A stretch of DNA of 64,000 nt from Ensifer adhaerens (GCF_020035535.1 NZ_CP083349.1:1178001-1242000); one strand, 5' to 3'. Shown: positions 26,381 through 35,818, counted from the stretch's first letter. Notes: generated by a model not told the origin, from the letters alone. Numbers and translations are program-made.

Positions 26381-26982
26381 TGTTCTACGATACGGCCTCG
26401 AATCGTCACGGCATGCCGCATGACCCCTTCAAGGCCATCGTATCGCCGCGGCCGATCGGTTGGATCGGCACGCGGTCGGCTGACGGCTCGCTGAACCTCG
26501 CGCCCTATTCCTTCTTCAATGTCATCGCCGACCGGCCGAAACTCGTGATGTTCTCGTCGAGCGGATACAAGGATTCGGTCCGCAACATCGAAGCAACCGG
26601 CGAGTTCACGGCGAGCTTCGCCAGCCGCAGTCTCGCCGAGGCCGTGAACAAGACGTCGATACCGGCGCCGCACGGCGAGAGCGAATTCGAGATCGCCGGG
26701 CTCACGCCGGTTGACGGCACCCTGGTGAAGGCGCCATTCGTTGCCGAGGCCTTTGCTGCGCTCGAGTGCCGGACGACGGAAATGTTTCAGCCGAAGGGTC
26801 TGGATAGCGAAGTGTCCGACAACTATGTCGTCATCGGCCAAGTTGTCGGAATTCATATCCGCGAGGAAGCAATTCGCGATGGCCGCTTCGACATGGCGAC
26901 GGTCAGGCCGCTGGCCCGTCTTGGCTACATGGATTATTGCGATGGCGGCGATGTCTTCCAGATGACGCGCCCGACCCGTTGA
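26380..26982 (+). CDS. Flavin reductase-like (FMN-binding) family protein
   Basis: 200 residues. The split-barrel flavin reductase-like domain covers most of the protein: PFKAIVSPRPIGWIGTRSADGSLNLAPYSFFNVI and the FSSSGYKDSVRNIEATGEFTASFAS segment are typical. Proteins of this type either reduce free flavin for a partner oxygenase or bind FMN for their own redox chemistry. Coupling to the nitroreductase gene suggests a shared pathway, unidentified. Confidence 0.88.
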   Translation: MFYDTASNRHGMPHDPFKAIVSPRPIGWIGTRSADGSLNLAPYSFFNVIADRPKLVMFSSSGYKDSVRNIEATGEFTASFASRSLAEAVNKTSIPAPHGESEFEIAGLTPVDGTLVKAPFVAEAFAALECRTTEMFQPKGLDSEVSDNYVVIGQVVGIHIREEAIRDGRFDMATVRPLARLGYMDYCDGGDVFQMTRPTR

Positions 26983-27009
26983 GATCAGCGACGTTGCGCG
27001 CCGGAAAGG

Positions 27010-27708
27010 TCACGCGACGCTTACGGCGATTGCCTGCTCGATCGAACTGCAAACGACCGAGGCAAAGCCGTTGTCGCGGCTCAGCGATTGCGCCCACCGT
27101 GTCGCGGCTTCATCGGCGCAGGCGGGCAACACCTCATAGGCAGGCGCACCGGCTTCGGCCGCCTTCAGGACCACATAGGATCGTCCTGCAAGGATAGGTG
27201 TTGCGACGCGCTGGTGGCGCGCGCTGGTCGGCTCAAGGCAGCCAAGCGATCTTGCCAGCGCCGTACCGTTGAAGACCAGCGCTTCCAGGCGGGGCGACGC
27301 ATCTGTCAGCGGATAGGGCGACAACAGGCCCTCCGGCGAGCCGCCGTATTCTGCATAGATCCGGATCCGGTTGGGAGCGCTGCCATTGGTGGCTTCCGCC
27401 ACCCGCAGCATCACGTCGAGCTGTTGTATGTCGGCGCGCCCGCGGCATCCGGAAAGAACGATACCCTCCACACCGCACTTAATTATCCGGTTCAATGCCT
27501 CTTCGTCCAGCCGTTCCAGCGGTTCGACGCGCGCGAGAAGGTCGAAGCTTCGGCCTGCCAACCGCGCCCAGCCACGCAGTATTTCTGCGTCGCAACCGAT
27601 ATCCGTGATCACGCCAGAGAACGCATTGAGCGCAAGGACGTCCATGGTCGGAGGCGTGCCATCGGTGATCAGCAGCGGATTCATGGTTTGGGAGCGGTTA
27701 ACAGACAT
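27010..27708 (-). CDS. HpcH/HpaI aldolase/citrate lyase-like protein (tentative)
   Basis: 232 residues. The core GVEGIVLSGCRGRADIQQLDVMLRVAEATNG followed by IRIYAEYGGSPEGLLSP resembles the beta-strand/helix pattern of CitE/HpcH-type TIM barrels (a G-[IV]-V-L...DIQ...L element, then an I-x-x-x-E-x-x-x-G element), but the metal-binding residues are not clearly conserved. The overall length is shorter than a typical CitE (about 280-300). It may be a non-catalytic relative. Divergent from the DUF2336 gene with 74 bases between starts. Confidence 0.5.
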   Translation of the reverse strand: MSVNRSQTMNPLLITDGTPPTMDVLALNAFSGVITDIGCDAEILRGWARLAGRSFDLLARVEPLERLDEEALNRIIKCGVEGIVLSGCRGRADIQQLDVMLRVAEATNGSAPNRIRIYAEYGGSPEGLLSPYPLTDASPRLEALVFNGTALARSLGCLEPTSARHQRVATPILAGRSYVVLKAAEAGAPAYEVLPACADEAATRWAQSLSRDNGFASVVCSSIEQAIAVSVA

Positions 27709-27782
27709 GGTGAACCAATCTTAAACCTTTGCCGGCTAGGGTTTGAACATCGATGGCATTGGCGTGGTCTAGTGGGGCGTAG

Positions 27783-28919
27783 GTGATCATACAAGCATTT
27801 CTTCGCTGGGTGGAAACGGCGAGAACGGGCGAACGAACCCGCGCTGCCAGCGCGCTCGGTCGCGCCTACGTCGACGCTGAGATGAATGGCCTCGACCGCC
27901 GCGCGGCGGAGATGGCGATGACGTTCCTGCTCGACGATCCGTCGCCAAAGGTTCGGCGCGCACTCGCCGATGCGCTTTGTGGCTGCTCGTCGGTTCCACG
28001 GGCTATCATTCTCGGCCTTGCCGAAGATCAGCCTGAAATTGCCTATGTCGTCATATCCCGCTCGCCTGTCTTGACTGACGAGGATCTGGTCGATCTCGCT
28101 GCCAGAGGTACGTTCGAAACGCGCGCGCTGATCGCGGCGCGCAGCTTCGTCTCCCGCGCCGTGTGCGCCGCCATCGCTGAAATCGGCGGTGAGGAAGAGG
28201 TGCTCATCCTCCTGGAAAATGCCGGCGCCAACCTGTCGCGCCGCTCGTTGAAACGCATCGCCGAGCGTCTCGGCTGCTCGGCGGCCGTACGCGATCTGTT
28301 GCTTGCGCGGCCGGACCTGCCAAGCGATGCCCGTCATGCGCTGGTGGAAGAGGTGGGGGCGGCTCTGGCCGCTTTCGGCCTTGTGCAGATGGCGATCGGC
28401 GAAGCCCGGGTTCAACGGATCACGCGGGAAGCCTGCGACATCGCCGCCGTCGGCATGGCAGGCACACTGGCGGTTGAGGAATTGCCTGGTCTCGTGTCGC
28501 ATCTGCGCGAGACCGGCCGCCTGACCCCCGCCTTCCTGCTCCACGCGCTCGTCACCGGCCGCGCGGAATTCTTCTCGGCGGCGATCGTTGATCTCTCTGG
28601 TGTCTGCGAGAAGCGCGTGCGCTCCATCCTGTCCGGCGGGCGCGTTCACTCGATCCGTGCCCTGTTCGAGAGCGCCGGCCTCGGCCACGATGTCAGCGAA
28701 ACCTTTGCGGCGGCTGTGCTTCTCTGGCGCCAGGATACTGCAGCCGGACACGACGGCACGGCGTCCGTTTCCAAGGCGCTGCTCGCGCGGCTAAGGAACG
28801 AGCGCTCGTCGTCGCCGGTCAATACCGCGATGATCGACCTGCTCGAGCGGCTGGCATTTGCCGAGGAACGCCAGTCGGCCCGCACCTATGCGGAACTTGC
28901 AGCGCGCCAGGCCGCCTGA
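27783..28919 (+). CDS. DUF2336 domain protein
   Basis: 378 residues from a GTG start. The N-terminal region (RWVETARTGERTRAASALGRAYVD ... ALADALCGCSSVPRAIILGLAEDQPEIAYVVISRSPVLTDEDLVDL) is the DUF2336 signature, an all-helical, HEAT-like repeat region found in alphaproteobacteria. Some DUF2336 proteins are linked to signalling or motility, but no function is assigned to this one. It is entirely soluble. No partner gene is obvious. Confidence 0.82.
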   Translation: MIIQAFLRWVETARTGERTRAASALGRAYVDAEMNGLDRRAAEMAMTFLLDDPSPKVRRALADALCGCSSVPRAIILGLAEDQPEIAYVVISRSPVLTDEDLVDLAARGTFETRALIAARSFVSRAVCAAIAEIGGEEEVLILLENAGANLSRRSLKRIAERLGCSAAVRDLLLARPDLPSDARHALVEEVGAALAAFGLVQMAIGEARVQRITREACDIAAVGMAGTLAVEELPGLVSHLRETGRLTPAFLLHALVTGRAEFFSAAIVDLSGVCEKRVRSILSGGRVHSIRALFESAGLGHDVSETFAAAVLLWRQDTAAGHDGTASVSKALLARLRNERSSSPVNTAMIDLLERLAFAEERQSARTYAELAARQAA

Positions 28920-29009
28920 CTTCCGTCGCGGCCGCTTGCATCCCGCGACCTCTCCACCCAATTCTGCCGGCAGCCCGATGCGGGCTCGCGGCCAGTGAGG
29001 AGTTGACGC

Positions 29010-29821
29010 ATGAACGCGATGGCCGACGCAACCGTCGCTGTAACCGGCATAGGCGGCTTTGTCGGGCGTCATGTCGCGCTTCTCTTGTTGCGGCAGGGCT
29101 ACGACGTACGCGGCACCGTTCGTGATCTGGCGCGTAAGGAGGAGATCGAAGGATCGATCCGCGCTGCCGGCGGTACGGAAGGAAGAAAGCTGGCCTTCGT
29201 CGAAGCGGATCTCCTGGGGGAACGAGGCTGGGTTGACGCCTTCGTCGGTGTTTCCCACGTCCTGCATACGGCATCGCCGTTCCCGGGGCGACTACCTGCC
29301 GATAAAGCCGATCTGATCGGCCCGGCGCGGGACGGCACGTTGCGTGTTCTTCAGGCCGCTCATTTGGCCGGCGTCCGCCGCGTCGTTCTCACCTCTTCTG
29401 TCGCCGCCGTCATCTACGGGGCTGGCCGCGCTCCTTTCACGGAGACCGACTGGACCGACCCGCAATCACCGCTGGCTACGCCCTACTACCGCTCAAAGAC
29501 CTTTGCGGAGCGCGTGGCCTGGGATTATGCGGCCGAAAACGGGCTCGAGTTGAGACGTTGTCACTTGCCGATATGGTGTCGGTCCTCCGTCGGCACTTTC
29601 CGGAGCATGCCGCCAGGCTGCCAAAATTCGTTCTGCCGAATTGGCTGGCAGGCTTGGCTGCGCCCTTTGATGCCGGCTTGCGGCTGATCGTGCGGGAGTT
29701 GGGGCGCGACTCCCGTATTTCCAACGAAAAGGCACGTCGCGTTCTGGGGTGGCAGCCGCGAACCGCAGAAGCGGCGGTAGCAGCCAGCGCCGAATGCCTG
29801 ATTGCTGCCGGTCTGGTTTGA
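29010..29821 (+). pseudogene. NAD-dependent epimerase/dihydroflavonol reductase gene with internal deletion
   Basis: GAGGAG precedes the ATG. The first part encodes an extended SDR up to the active site: VAVTGIGGFVGRHVALLL (Rossmann), SSVAAVIYG and YYRSKTFAERVAW (YxxxK). After GLEL at about 29550 the frame is lost, and C-terminal SDR sequence (TLSLADMVSVLRRHFPEHAARLPKFVL ... NEKARRVLGWQPRTAEAAV) continues in another frame to 29821. Intact homologues have some 75-100 additional residues between these parts (NPGLVLGP substrate region), which are absent. The gene is thus deleted internally and frameshifted. Confidence 0.85.
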
Positions 29822-29830
29822 GCGAGACCG

Positions 29831-30244
29831 CTATTTGGTGAAGCGGCGGGCGACCCAGGAATAGCCGTCTTCGATATAATGCACCGGCTTTGTAACGATC
29901 GTCTTGAGCTTCTCCCGGTCCGGGATGGCGCCTGAGAGGAAGGCCAGTGTCCGTTTCGGCAGGTTTGGTTCCGACACCGGCTCGGCCGCTTGTAGAGGTG
30001 GTGTCTGGCTCTGTTGAGAACCGGCCGGTGGCGGGGTGAGGTCGGCGAGGGCCGGACCGGAACTCTCGCACATCGCGACGACGATCGGATAGTTGGCATT
30101 CGAGAACTTCGGCAATTGCGCCTGCGAATCCGTGTCGCATTGGGCGATCGACGGCCATGTACCATTGACCGTCGAGATGTACTGGCATTGGCTGACGTCG
30201 TGGTCGCAGCCGAGAATGGTCATGACAATCAGCGCCGCTTGCAT
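29831..30244 (-). CDS. Small exported Cys-containing protein, unknown function
   Basis: 137 residues. The N-terminus MQAALIVMTILGCDHD is a short hydrophobic stretch ending in a near-lipobox (ILGC), so it may be a lipoprotein or exported protein. The segment CQYISTVNGTWPSIAQCDTDSQ carries paired Cys. A Pro/Gln-rich linker and a basic C-terminus (VHYIEDGYSWVARRFTK) follow. Similar proteins occur in several copies in rhizobia as far as I recall; function unknown. Confidence 0.65.
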   Translation of the reverse strand: MQAALIVMTILGCDHDVSQCQYISTVNGTWPSIAQCDTDSQAQLPKFSNANYPIVVAMCESSGPALADLTPPPAGSQQSQTPPLQAAEPVSEPNLPKRTLAFLSGAIPDREKLKTIVTKPVHYIEDGYSWVARRFTK

Positions 30245-30465
30245 GGTGTTCCGGTCCCTGGAGGTTGTGGTCGGATCAACCTATGCCTGCACGATTCTCC
30301 CCGAAATAGGGCAGTGTTGTCGCCGACACGGAACAAATTGTTTCAGCCTGTTAGCCGGATTGATAGGGCGAGTACCGGGAGCCTGCGTCATTTGACGTAT
30401 TGGCGGGCTGTACGAGTAGCACTAACCTCCGGCGCAAATCGCTGAAGCCGAGAAGGACGAAATCA

Positions 30466-30936
30466 TTGCCTGCCGTAACCATAGCCCTGGAGTCGCCACG
30501 CCAAGCCACGGTCGTGCGTCTGCTGGAACTCTCCGACGCTTATGCCGCTTCGCTCTATCCTGCCGAAAGCAATCACATGGTCGACCTGTCGAGCCTGGAG
30601 CAGGCCGGGGTCTCGTTCCTGGTGGCGCGCCGTGAGGATGACATCGTCGGCTGCTGCGCGCTCGTGGAAGCCGGTGACGGCACGGCCGAGATCAAGCGCA
30701 TGTTCGTCGATCCTGAGGCGAGGGGCCTGAAAGTCGGCAAGTTGTTGTTGCAGGCCGTGGAGGCACGTGCGGGTGAACTTGGCTACACGGCAATTCGCCT
30801 CGAAACCGGCATCTATCAGCCCGAGGCGATCGGGCTTTACAAGGCGGCCGGCTATGTCGAGCGTTCACCTTTCGGAGACTACCAGCCGGATCCGCTGAGC
30901 CTGTTCATGGAAAAGCCAGTTCGCAAGACGGCATGA
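30466..30936 (+). CDS. GNAT family N-acetyltransferase
   Basis: 156 residues with a TTG start at 30466, chosen because AAGGA stands eight bases upstream and the upstream frame lacks similarity. The GNAT core includes IKRMFVDPEARGLKVGKLLLQAVEARAGELG (acetyl-CoA pyrophosphate loop, R/Q-x-x-G-x-G/A region altered to RGLKVGK) and GLYKAAGYVERSPFGDYQPDPLSLFMEK, as in small-molecule acetyltransferases. Acceptor unknown. Confidence 0.85.
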   Translation: MPAVTIALESPRQATVVRLLELSDAYAASLYPAESNHMVDLSSLEQAGVSFLVARREDDIVGCCALVEAGDGTAEIKRMFVDPEARGLKVGKLLLQAVEARAGELGYTAIRLETGIYQPEAIGLYKAAGYVERSPFGDYQPDPLSLFMEKPVRKTA

Positions 30937-30977
30937 TCTCTCTTCGCCCGCTTACCGCAAGGACTTGAAAACGGAAA

Positions 30978-30996
30978 CGGCGGCCTCGGGCCGCCG
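30978..30996. terminator. Bidirectional hairpin between GNAT and parE
   Basis: CGGCGGCC (30978-30985), loop TCG, GGCCGCCG (30989-30996), A-rich on the left and CTTT on the right. It lies between the convergent ends of the GNAT gene and parE. Confidence 0.6.
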
Positions 30997-31057
30997 CTTT
31001 CGATCTTGATGGCTCAGGGCGCACAAGAAGCGTGCGCATTTTCGCAACAGTTCCGGA

Positions 31058-33118
31058 TCAGATGTCCAAGTTCTCGGCAAATACGGCGCGCTCCTGGATG
31101 AAGCGGAAGCGGGCATCGGCCTTGGTACCCATGAGATTGTCCACCGCCTCGCGCGTGCCTTCGAAATCGATCTCGTCGATCTCGACCTTGAGCAACGTGC
31201 GGAACCTCGGGTCCATCGTCGTTTCCTTGAGCTGCGCCGGCAGCATCTCGCCCAAACCCTTGAAGCGACCGATCTCGACTTTGCCGCGACCGGAAAACTC
31301 GGTGCGCATCAATTCTTCTCGATGCGCATCGTCGCGCGCATAAAGCGTCTTCGAGCCCTGGCTGATGCGATAGAGCGGCGGCACGGCGAGATAGAGATGA
31401 CCGCCGCGGATCAGCTCAGGCATTTCCTGATAGAAGAAGGTGATCAGCAGCGAGGCGATGTGCGCGCCGTCGACGTCGGCGTCGGTCATGACGACGATGC
31501 GCTCGTAGCGCAGGTCCTCTTCGCGGTATTTGCTGCGGGTGCCGCAGCCAAGCGCCTGGACGAGATCGGTGATCTGCTGGTTGGCGCTCAGCTTTTCGCG
31601 GCCGGCGCTTGCAACGTTGAGGATCTTGCCGCGCAACGGCAGGATCGCCTGGTTGGCGCGGTTGCGTGCCTGCTTTGCCGATCCGCCTGCAGAGTCCCCT
31701 TCGACGATGAAGAGTTCGGCGCCTTCTGCGGTGTTCTGCGAGCAGTCCGCGAGCTTGCCCGGCAGACGCAGCTTGCGCACTGCCGTCTTGCGGTTGACTT
31801 CCTTTTCCTTGCGTCGGCGCACGCGTTCTTCTGCACGCTCGACGACCCAGTCGAGCAGCTTGGCGGCTTCGCCCGGATTGTCGGCAAGGTAGTGGTCGAA
31901 TGGGTCGCGCAGTGCGTTTTCGACGATGCGCTGGGCTTCGACCGTCGCAAGCTTGTCCTTGGTCTGGCCGACGAATTCCGGTTCGCGAATGAAGACCGAG
32001 AGCATGCCTGCTGCCGAAATCATCACGTCGTCCGTGGTGATGATCGCCGCCCGCTTGTTCTGCGTCAGCTCGGCATAGTTCTTCAAGCCCTTGGTCAGCG
32101 CGATGCGGAAGCCCGCCTCGTGCGTGCCGCCCTCGGGCGTCGGGATGGTATTACAGTAGGAATGGACCTGCTGGTCGCCGCCGTACCAGGTGACGGCCCA
32201 TTCGAGCGAGCCGTGCCCGTTTGCCTTCTCCGACTTGCCGGCGAAGATCTCACGGGTGACGGTGAATTCCTTACCGAGTGTTGCGGCGAGATAGTCCTTC
32301 AGGCCGCCCGGGAAGTGGAAGACAGCCTTGTCCGGGATCTCCGAGCCTTCCTGCAGCAGCGAGGGATCGCAGGACCAGCGGATCTCGACGCCGCCGAAGA
32401 GATAGGCCTTCGAGCGCGCCATGCGGAACAGGCGACCGGGCTCGAAATGCGCGTGCGGCCCGAAAATATCCGGGTCCGGATGGAAGCGAACGCGGGTGCC
32501 GCGGCGGTTGTGCACGTCGCCGAGTTCTTCAAGCCCGCCCTGCGGAATGCCGCGGGAGAAGCGCTGGCGATAGAGCTTGCGGTTGCGCGCGACCTCGACT
32601 TCGAGCGCGTCGGACAGCGCGTTGACGACGGAAACGCCCACACCATGCAAACCGCCGGAGGTCTCATAGGCCTTGCCGTCGAACTTGCCGCCGGCATGCA
32701 GAACCGTCATGACGACTTCGAGCGTCGACTTGCCCGGGAATTTTGGATGGTTCTCGACTGGGATGCCACGACCGTTGTCGGTGACGGTCAGGAAGCCATC
32801 TGCGTCGAGGTGCACTTCGATGAAGTTGGCATGGCCGGCCACCGCTTCGTCCATCGAGTTGTCGATGACTTCGGCGAAGAGATGGTGCAGCGCCTTCTCG
32901 TCCGTGCCGCCGATATACATGCCCGGACGACGGCGGACCGGCTCCAGGCCTTCGAGCACCTCGATTGCCGACGCATCATAATCACTGCCATCACTGCCTT
33001 TCGGGGCAGGGCGCGGCTCTTCGCGCACGATGGGTGCCGCTGGCACAGCCGGTTTGGCGCTCGGCTGTACGGGCTTCGGTTGCTCGGGCATTGAAAAGAG
33101 GTCGCTGTTGTCGTCCAT
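31058..33118 (-). CDS. parE: DNA topoisomerase IV subunit B
   Basis: 686 residues from the Met at 33118 (MDDNSDLFSMPEQ). GHKL ATPase domain with EVIDNSMDEAVAG and the QTAGGLHGVG-type lid (SGGLHGVGVSVVNAL), transducer domain, and TOPRIM domain with EGDSAGGSAKQ (about residue 475) and DADVDGAHI (about 550). Sequence details (LDSLTGGKF-type absence of the GyrB insert) fit ParE rather than GyrB: 686 residues against about 800. It decatenates chromosomes with ParC. An N-terminal Pro-rich extension of about 45 residues precedes the ATPase domain. Confidence 0.95.
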   Translation of the reverse strand: MDDNSDLFSMPEQPKPVQPSAKPAVPAAPIVREEPRPAPKGSDGSDYDASAIEVLEGLEPVRRRPGMYIGGTDEKALHHLFAEVIDNSMDEAVAGHANFIEVHLDADGFLTVTDNGRGIPVENHPKFPGKSTLEVVMTVLHAGGKFDGKAYETSGGLHGVGVSVVNALSDALEVEVARNRKLYRQRFSRGIPQGGLEELGDVHNRRGTRVRFHPDPDIFGPHAHFEPGRLFRMARSKAYLFGGVEIRWSCDPSLLQEGSEIPDKAVFHFPGGLKDYLAATLGKEFTVTREIFAGKSEKANGHGSLEWAVTWYGGDQQVHSYCNTIPTPEGGTHEAGFRIALTKGLKNYAELTQNKRAAIITTDDVMISAAGMLSVFIREPEFVGQTKDKLATVEAQRIVENALRDPFDHYLADNPGEAAKLLDWVVERAEERVRRRKEKEVNRKTAVRKLRLPGKLADCSQNTAEGAELFIVEGDSAGGSAKQARNRANQAILPLRGKILNVASAGREKLSANQQITDLVQALGCGTRSKYREEDLRYERIVVMTDADVDGAHIASLLITFFYQEMPELIRGGHLYLAVPPLYRISQGSKTLYARDDAHREELMRTEFSGRGKVEIGRFKGLGEMLPAQLKETTMDPRFRTLLKVEIDEIDFEGTREAVDNLMGTKADARFRFIQERAVFAENLDI

Positions 33119-33328
33119 GGGGCCGTTCGGATCGTTCCTGTCGTATGGGGATGCCTGAGGCCATAGCAAGACCTCGGCTTTGCCGCCATCCCCCGGCGGT
33201 CGAATCACCTGAATTCTGCCAGACTCTCACAGGATACGCGAACAAAAGGAGAATGCCGGCATCGGCCTTGGCGAAATGCCGCCTTCGCGGCCGTGTCATG
33301 GCGCAAGTGTTGCTTTGACGTCCGGGCG

Positions 33329-34249
33329 ATGGCAAGGCTGTTCGGCGAACAAGGGAGCCCGTCATTGGCCGTGTCCACAATTGTTTTTCCGTTTCGTCGG
33401 CTTCTGCTGGCCGTTGCCTTTTTTTCCGCAGCTTCCGTCGCCCAGGCTCAGGCACTGAAGCCCTTCAAGGACGAGCTCTTCTCCTATGGCAAGGTGCTGC
33501 AGCAAAATGATGACGGTGATGACCTGACTGTCGACTATCAAGAACTGCGCGATATCAACGAACGGGACGAAATCCCGGAACGCCGGGTGAAGCGCGCCTA
33601 TGTTTCTCTGGGCGTGAAAAGCGAGCAGGTCAACGAGACACTCGACATCGGGGGCCGTTCGCTTGACGTGACCCGCGTCGGTCCGGACCGCGGCGCTGCC
33701 TTCACGGTGATCTTCATCCACGGTCGCGGTGGCGACCGACGGCTCGGCACCAACGACTTTTCCTTCGGCGGCAACTTCAATCGGCTGAAAAACCTCGCTG
33801 TCGCCAATGGTGGCGTCTATTACGCACCAAGCGTCCGTTCCTTCGACACGTCAGGTGCCGCGGATATTGCCGGCCTGGTCAGGCAGGTCTCAGAGCGCTC
33901 GGGCGGCCGGCCCGTGGTGCTGGCCTGCGCCTCGATGGGCAGCTTCATCTGCTGGGGCGTTTCGCGCGATCCCTCCGCTGTCGCAGCTCTCAGCGGCATG
34001 ATGGTGATGGGTGGCGTGAGCGACCCCGATTTTACGAAGAGCGCCGCCTTCAAGGCGAAGTTGCCCATGTACTTCAGCCATGGCAGCCGCGACAGCGTTT
34101 ATCCGGCCGAGAGCCAGAAGGCGCTCTATCGCACGCTGAAGGCTCAAGGCTATCCGACGCGCTTCGTCCTGTTCGAAAGCGGCTCACACGGCACCCCGGT
34201 GCGCATGACTGACTGGCGTGATGCGTTGAACTGGATCGGCCGCCACTGA
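33329..34249 (+). CDS. Exported alpha/beta hydrolase
   Basis: 306 residues from the ATG at 33329; a TTG at 33365 with GGGAG seven bases upstream is an attractive alternative that leaves a cleaner signal peptide (FRRLLLAVAFFSAASVAQAQA). The mature domain has VIFIHGRGGDRRLG, a nucleophile motif CASMGSFICWG (Ser in AxSxG form), GSRDSVYP with the likely acid Asp and a late HGTPVRMTDW His. It is probably a periplasmic esterase or lipase. Substrate unknown. It is separated from the UbiA gene by only 126 bases on the same strand. Confidence 0.8.
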   Translation: MARLFGEQGSPSLAVSTIVFPFRRLLLAVAFFSAASVAQAQALKPFKDELFSYGKVLQQNDDGDDLTVDYQELRDINERDEIPERRVKRAYVSLGVKSEQVNETLDIGGRSLDVTRVGPDRGAAFTVIFIHGRGGDRRLGTNDFSFGGNFNRLKNLAVANGGVYYAPSVRSFDTSGAADIAGLVRQVSERSGGRPVVLACASMGSFICWGVSRDPSAVAALSGMMVMGGVSDPDFTKSAAFKAKLPMYFSHGSRDSVYPAESQKALYRTLKAQGYPTRFVLFESGSHGTPVRMTDWRDALNWIGRH

Positions 34250-34375
34250 CCTTTGTCCGCGCTGCCGACATTTGTTAACCAGGCCGACAGTTTCCGGGCG
34301 AGATTGTGGCCCGTGTTTCCACTCTGGAAAGTTGAAGACGCCATCATGCCGGCAATTATGGCTGGGATGGAAATC

Positions 34376-35818
34376 ATGGACGCGCGCACCGAGACACGGC
34401 ACATTCCGCTGTGTGTGGATCTGGACGGTACTCTGTTGGCCGCCGATACACTGTGGGAAGGTGCGGCGATCATCCTGTTGCGCAACCCCCTGATGCTTTT
34501 TCCCATGCTGTTCTGGCTGGCAAAGGGCAAGGCGCGGTTGAAGCACGAGGTGGCCCTGCGTTCCGGGCGCAGGGCGCAGGACTGGCCCTACCGGCAGGCC
34601 GTCATCGACCGGCTCACCGAGGAGAAAAAGACGGGCCGCGAACTGGTGCTCGTCACCGGTGCGGCGCCGTCGGTTGCCAGGGATATTGCCGATCACGTCG
34701 GCCTCTTTTCCTCTGTCATGCATTCGACCGATGCGCTCAATCTGACGAGCAGCCGTAAGCGCCAGGCGCTGGTCGATCGTTTCGGCGACGGCGCGTTCGA
34801 CTACATGGGCAACAGCCGCGACGACATCGCCGTCTTCGAGGCGGCGCGCCGCGCGATCGTGGTTGCGCCTGATGCCGCTGCCGAAAAATGGCGCCGCAAC
34901 CATGATGCCGAGTGCCTTGATACCGGCAAGGTGAGCGTGCTGGCACCGCTGAAATCCATCCGGGTGCATCAGTGGGCAAAGAACGTGCTGATCGGCGTGC
35001 CGATGATCCTCAATCACGAGGTCCTGCATTTCGACGCGATCGTCAGCGTCATCATTGCCTTTTTCGCGTTCAGCTTCCTTGCTTCGGCGGTCTACGTCGT
35101 CAACGACCTTTCGGATCTTTCGAACGACCGCCGCCATGCAAAGAAGCGCCACCGACCGCTCGCCAGCGGCCAGATGTCGGTGCCGACGGCGCTCACTCTC
35201 GCCGGCTGCCTAGTTCTCGCATCGCTGTCGCTGACCTTGTTGTTGCCGTGGAAATTCGCCGGGGTGCTGGCGTTCTATGCCTTCGCGACAACCGCCTACA
35301 CCTTCGTGCTGAAGCGCAAGCTCCTGGTCGACGTCTTCACGCTCGCTGGCCTCTACACCACCCGTATCGTTGCCGGTGCCGCGGCAACGGGCACGGAGCT
35401 ATCGTTCTGGCTCGTGTCCTTCGCCATCTTCTTCTTCCTCAGCCTCGCGCTGGTGAAGCGTTATGTCGAATTGCACGAGTTCGAGGACAAGGATGGCGGC
35501 AATGTCCCCGGCCGCGGCTATCTTGCCGCCGATTTCGAGATGGTGGGGCAGGCTGGCGTTGCTTCCGCCTTCACCGCCGCCCTGGTCCTTGCGCTCTATG
35601 TGCATAGCAAGGAACTCCAGGAAATGTATACGACGCCCTGGGCTCTCTGGCCGCTTTGCCCGCTGGTGCTCTATATGTTGTTGCGCATCTGGATGCTCGC
35701 GCGTCGCGGCATGCTGCACGAAGACCCTGTCGTCTTCATCATGCGTGACTGGCGCAGCCAATTGACCATGTTGGTCGGCGCGCTGCTGATCCTTTTTGGA
35801 GCCATCGGGCCGCAATGA
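34376..35818 (+). CDS. HAD phosphatase-UbiA prenyltransferase fusion (DPPR synthase-like)
   Basis: 480 residues from the ATG at 34376 (34346 is also possible). Residues about 1-180 are a HAD hydrolase with motif I DLDGTLL, motif II VTGA, a Lys in SSRKRQALVDRFG and motif IV GNSRDDIAVFEAA. Residues about 190-480 are a UbiA-type membrane prenyltransferase with NDLSDLSND (NDxxDxxxD) and KKRHRPLASG, closest in pattern to decaprenyl-phosphate phosphoribosyltransferases (mycobacterial Rv3806c). I infer transfer of 5-phosphoribose from PRPP to polyprenyl phosphate and removal of the 5-phosphate by the HAD part, a step done by a separate phosphatase in mycobacteria. The next gene starts within its stop codon (ATGA). 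Confidence 0.85.
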   Translation: MDARTETRHIPLCVDLDGTLLAADTLWEGAAIILLRNPLMLFPMLFWLAKGKARLKHEVALRSGRRAQDWPYRQAVIDRLTEEKKTGRELVLVTGAAPSVARDIADHVGLFSSVMHSTDALNLTSSRKRQALVDRFGDGAFDYMGNSRDDIAVFEAARRAIVVAPDAAAEKWRRNHDAECLDTGKVSVLAPLKSIRVHQWAKNVLIGVPMILNHEVLHFDAIVSVIIAFFAFSFLASAVYVVNDLSDLSNDRRHAKKRHRPLASGQMSVPTALTLAGCLVLASLSLTLLLPWKFAGVLAFYAFATTAYTFVLKRKLLVDVFTLAGLYTTRIVAGAAATGTELSFWLVSFAIFFFLSLALVKRYVELHEFEDKDGGNVPGRGYLAADFEMVGQAGVASAFTAALVLALYVHSKELQEMYTTPWALWPLCPLVLYMLLRIWMLARRGMLHEDPVVFIMRDWRSQLTMLVGALLILFGAIGPQ

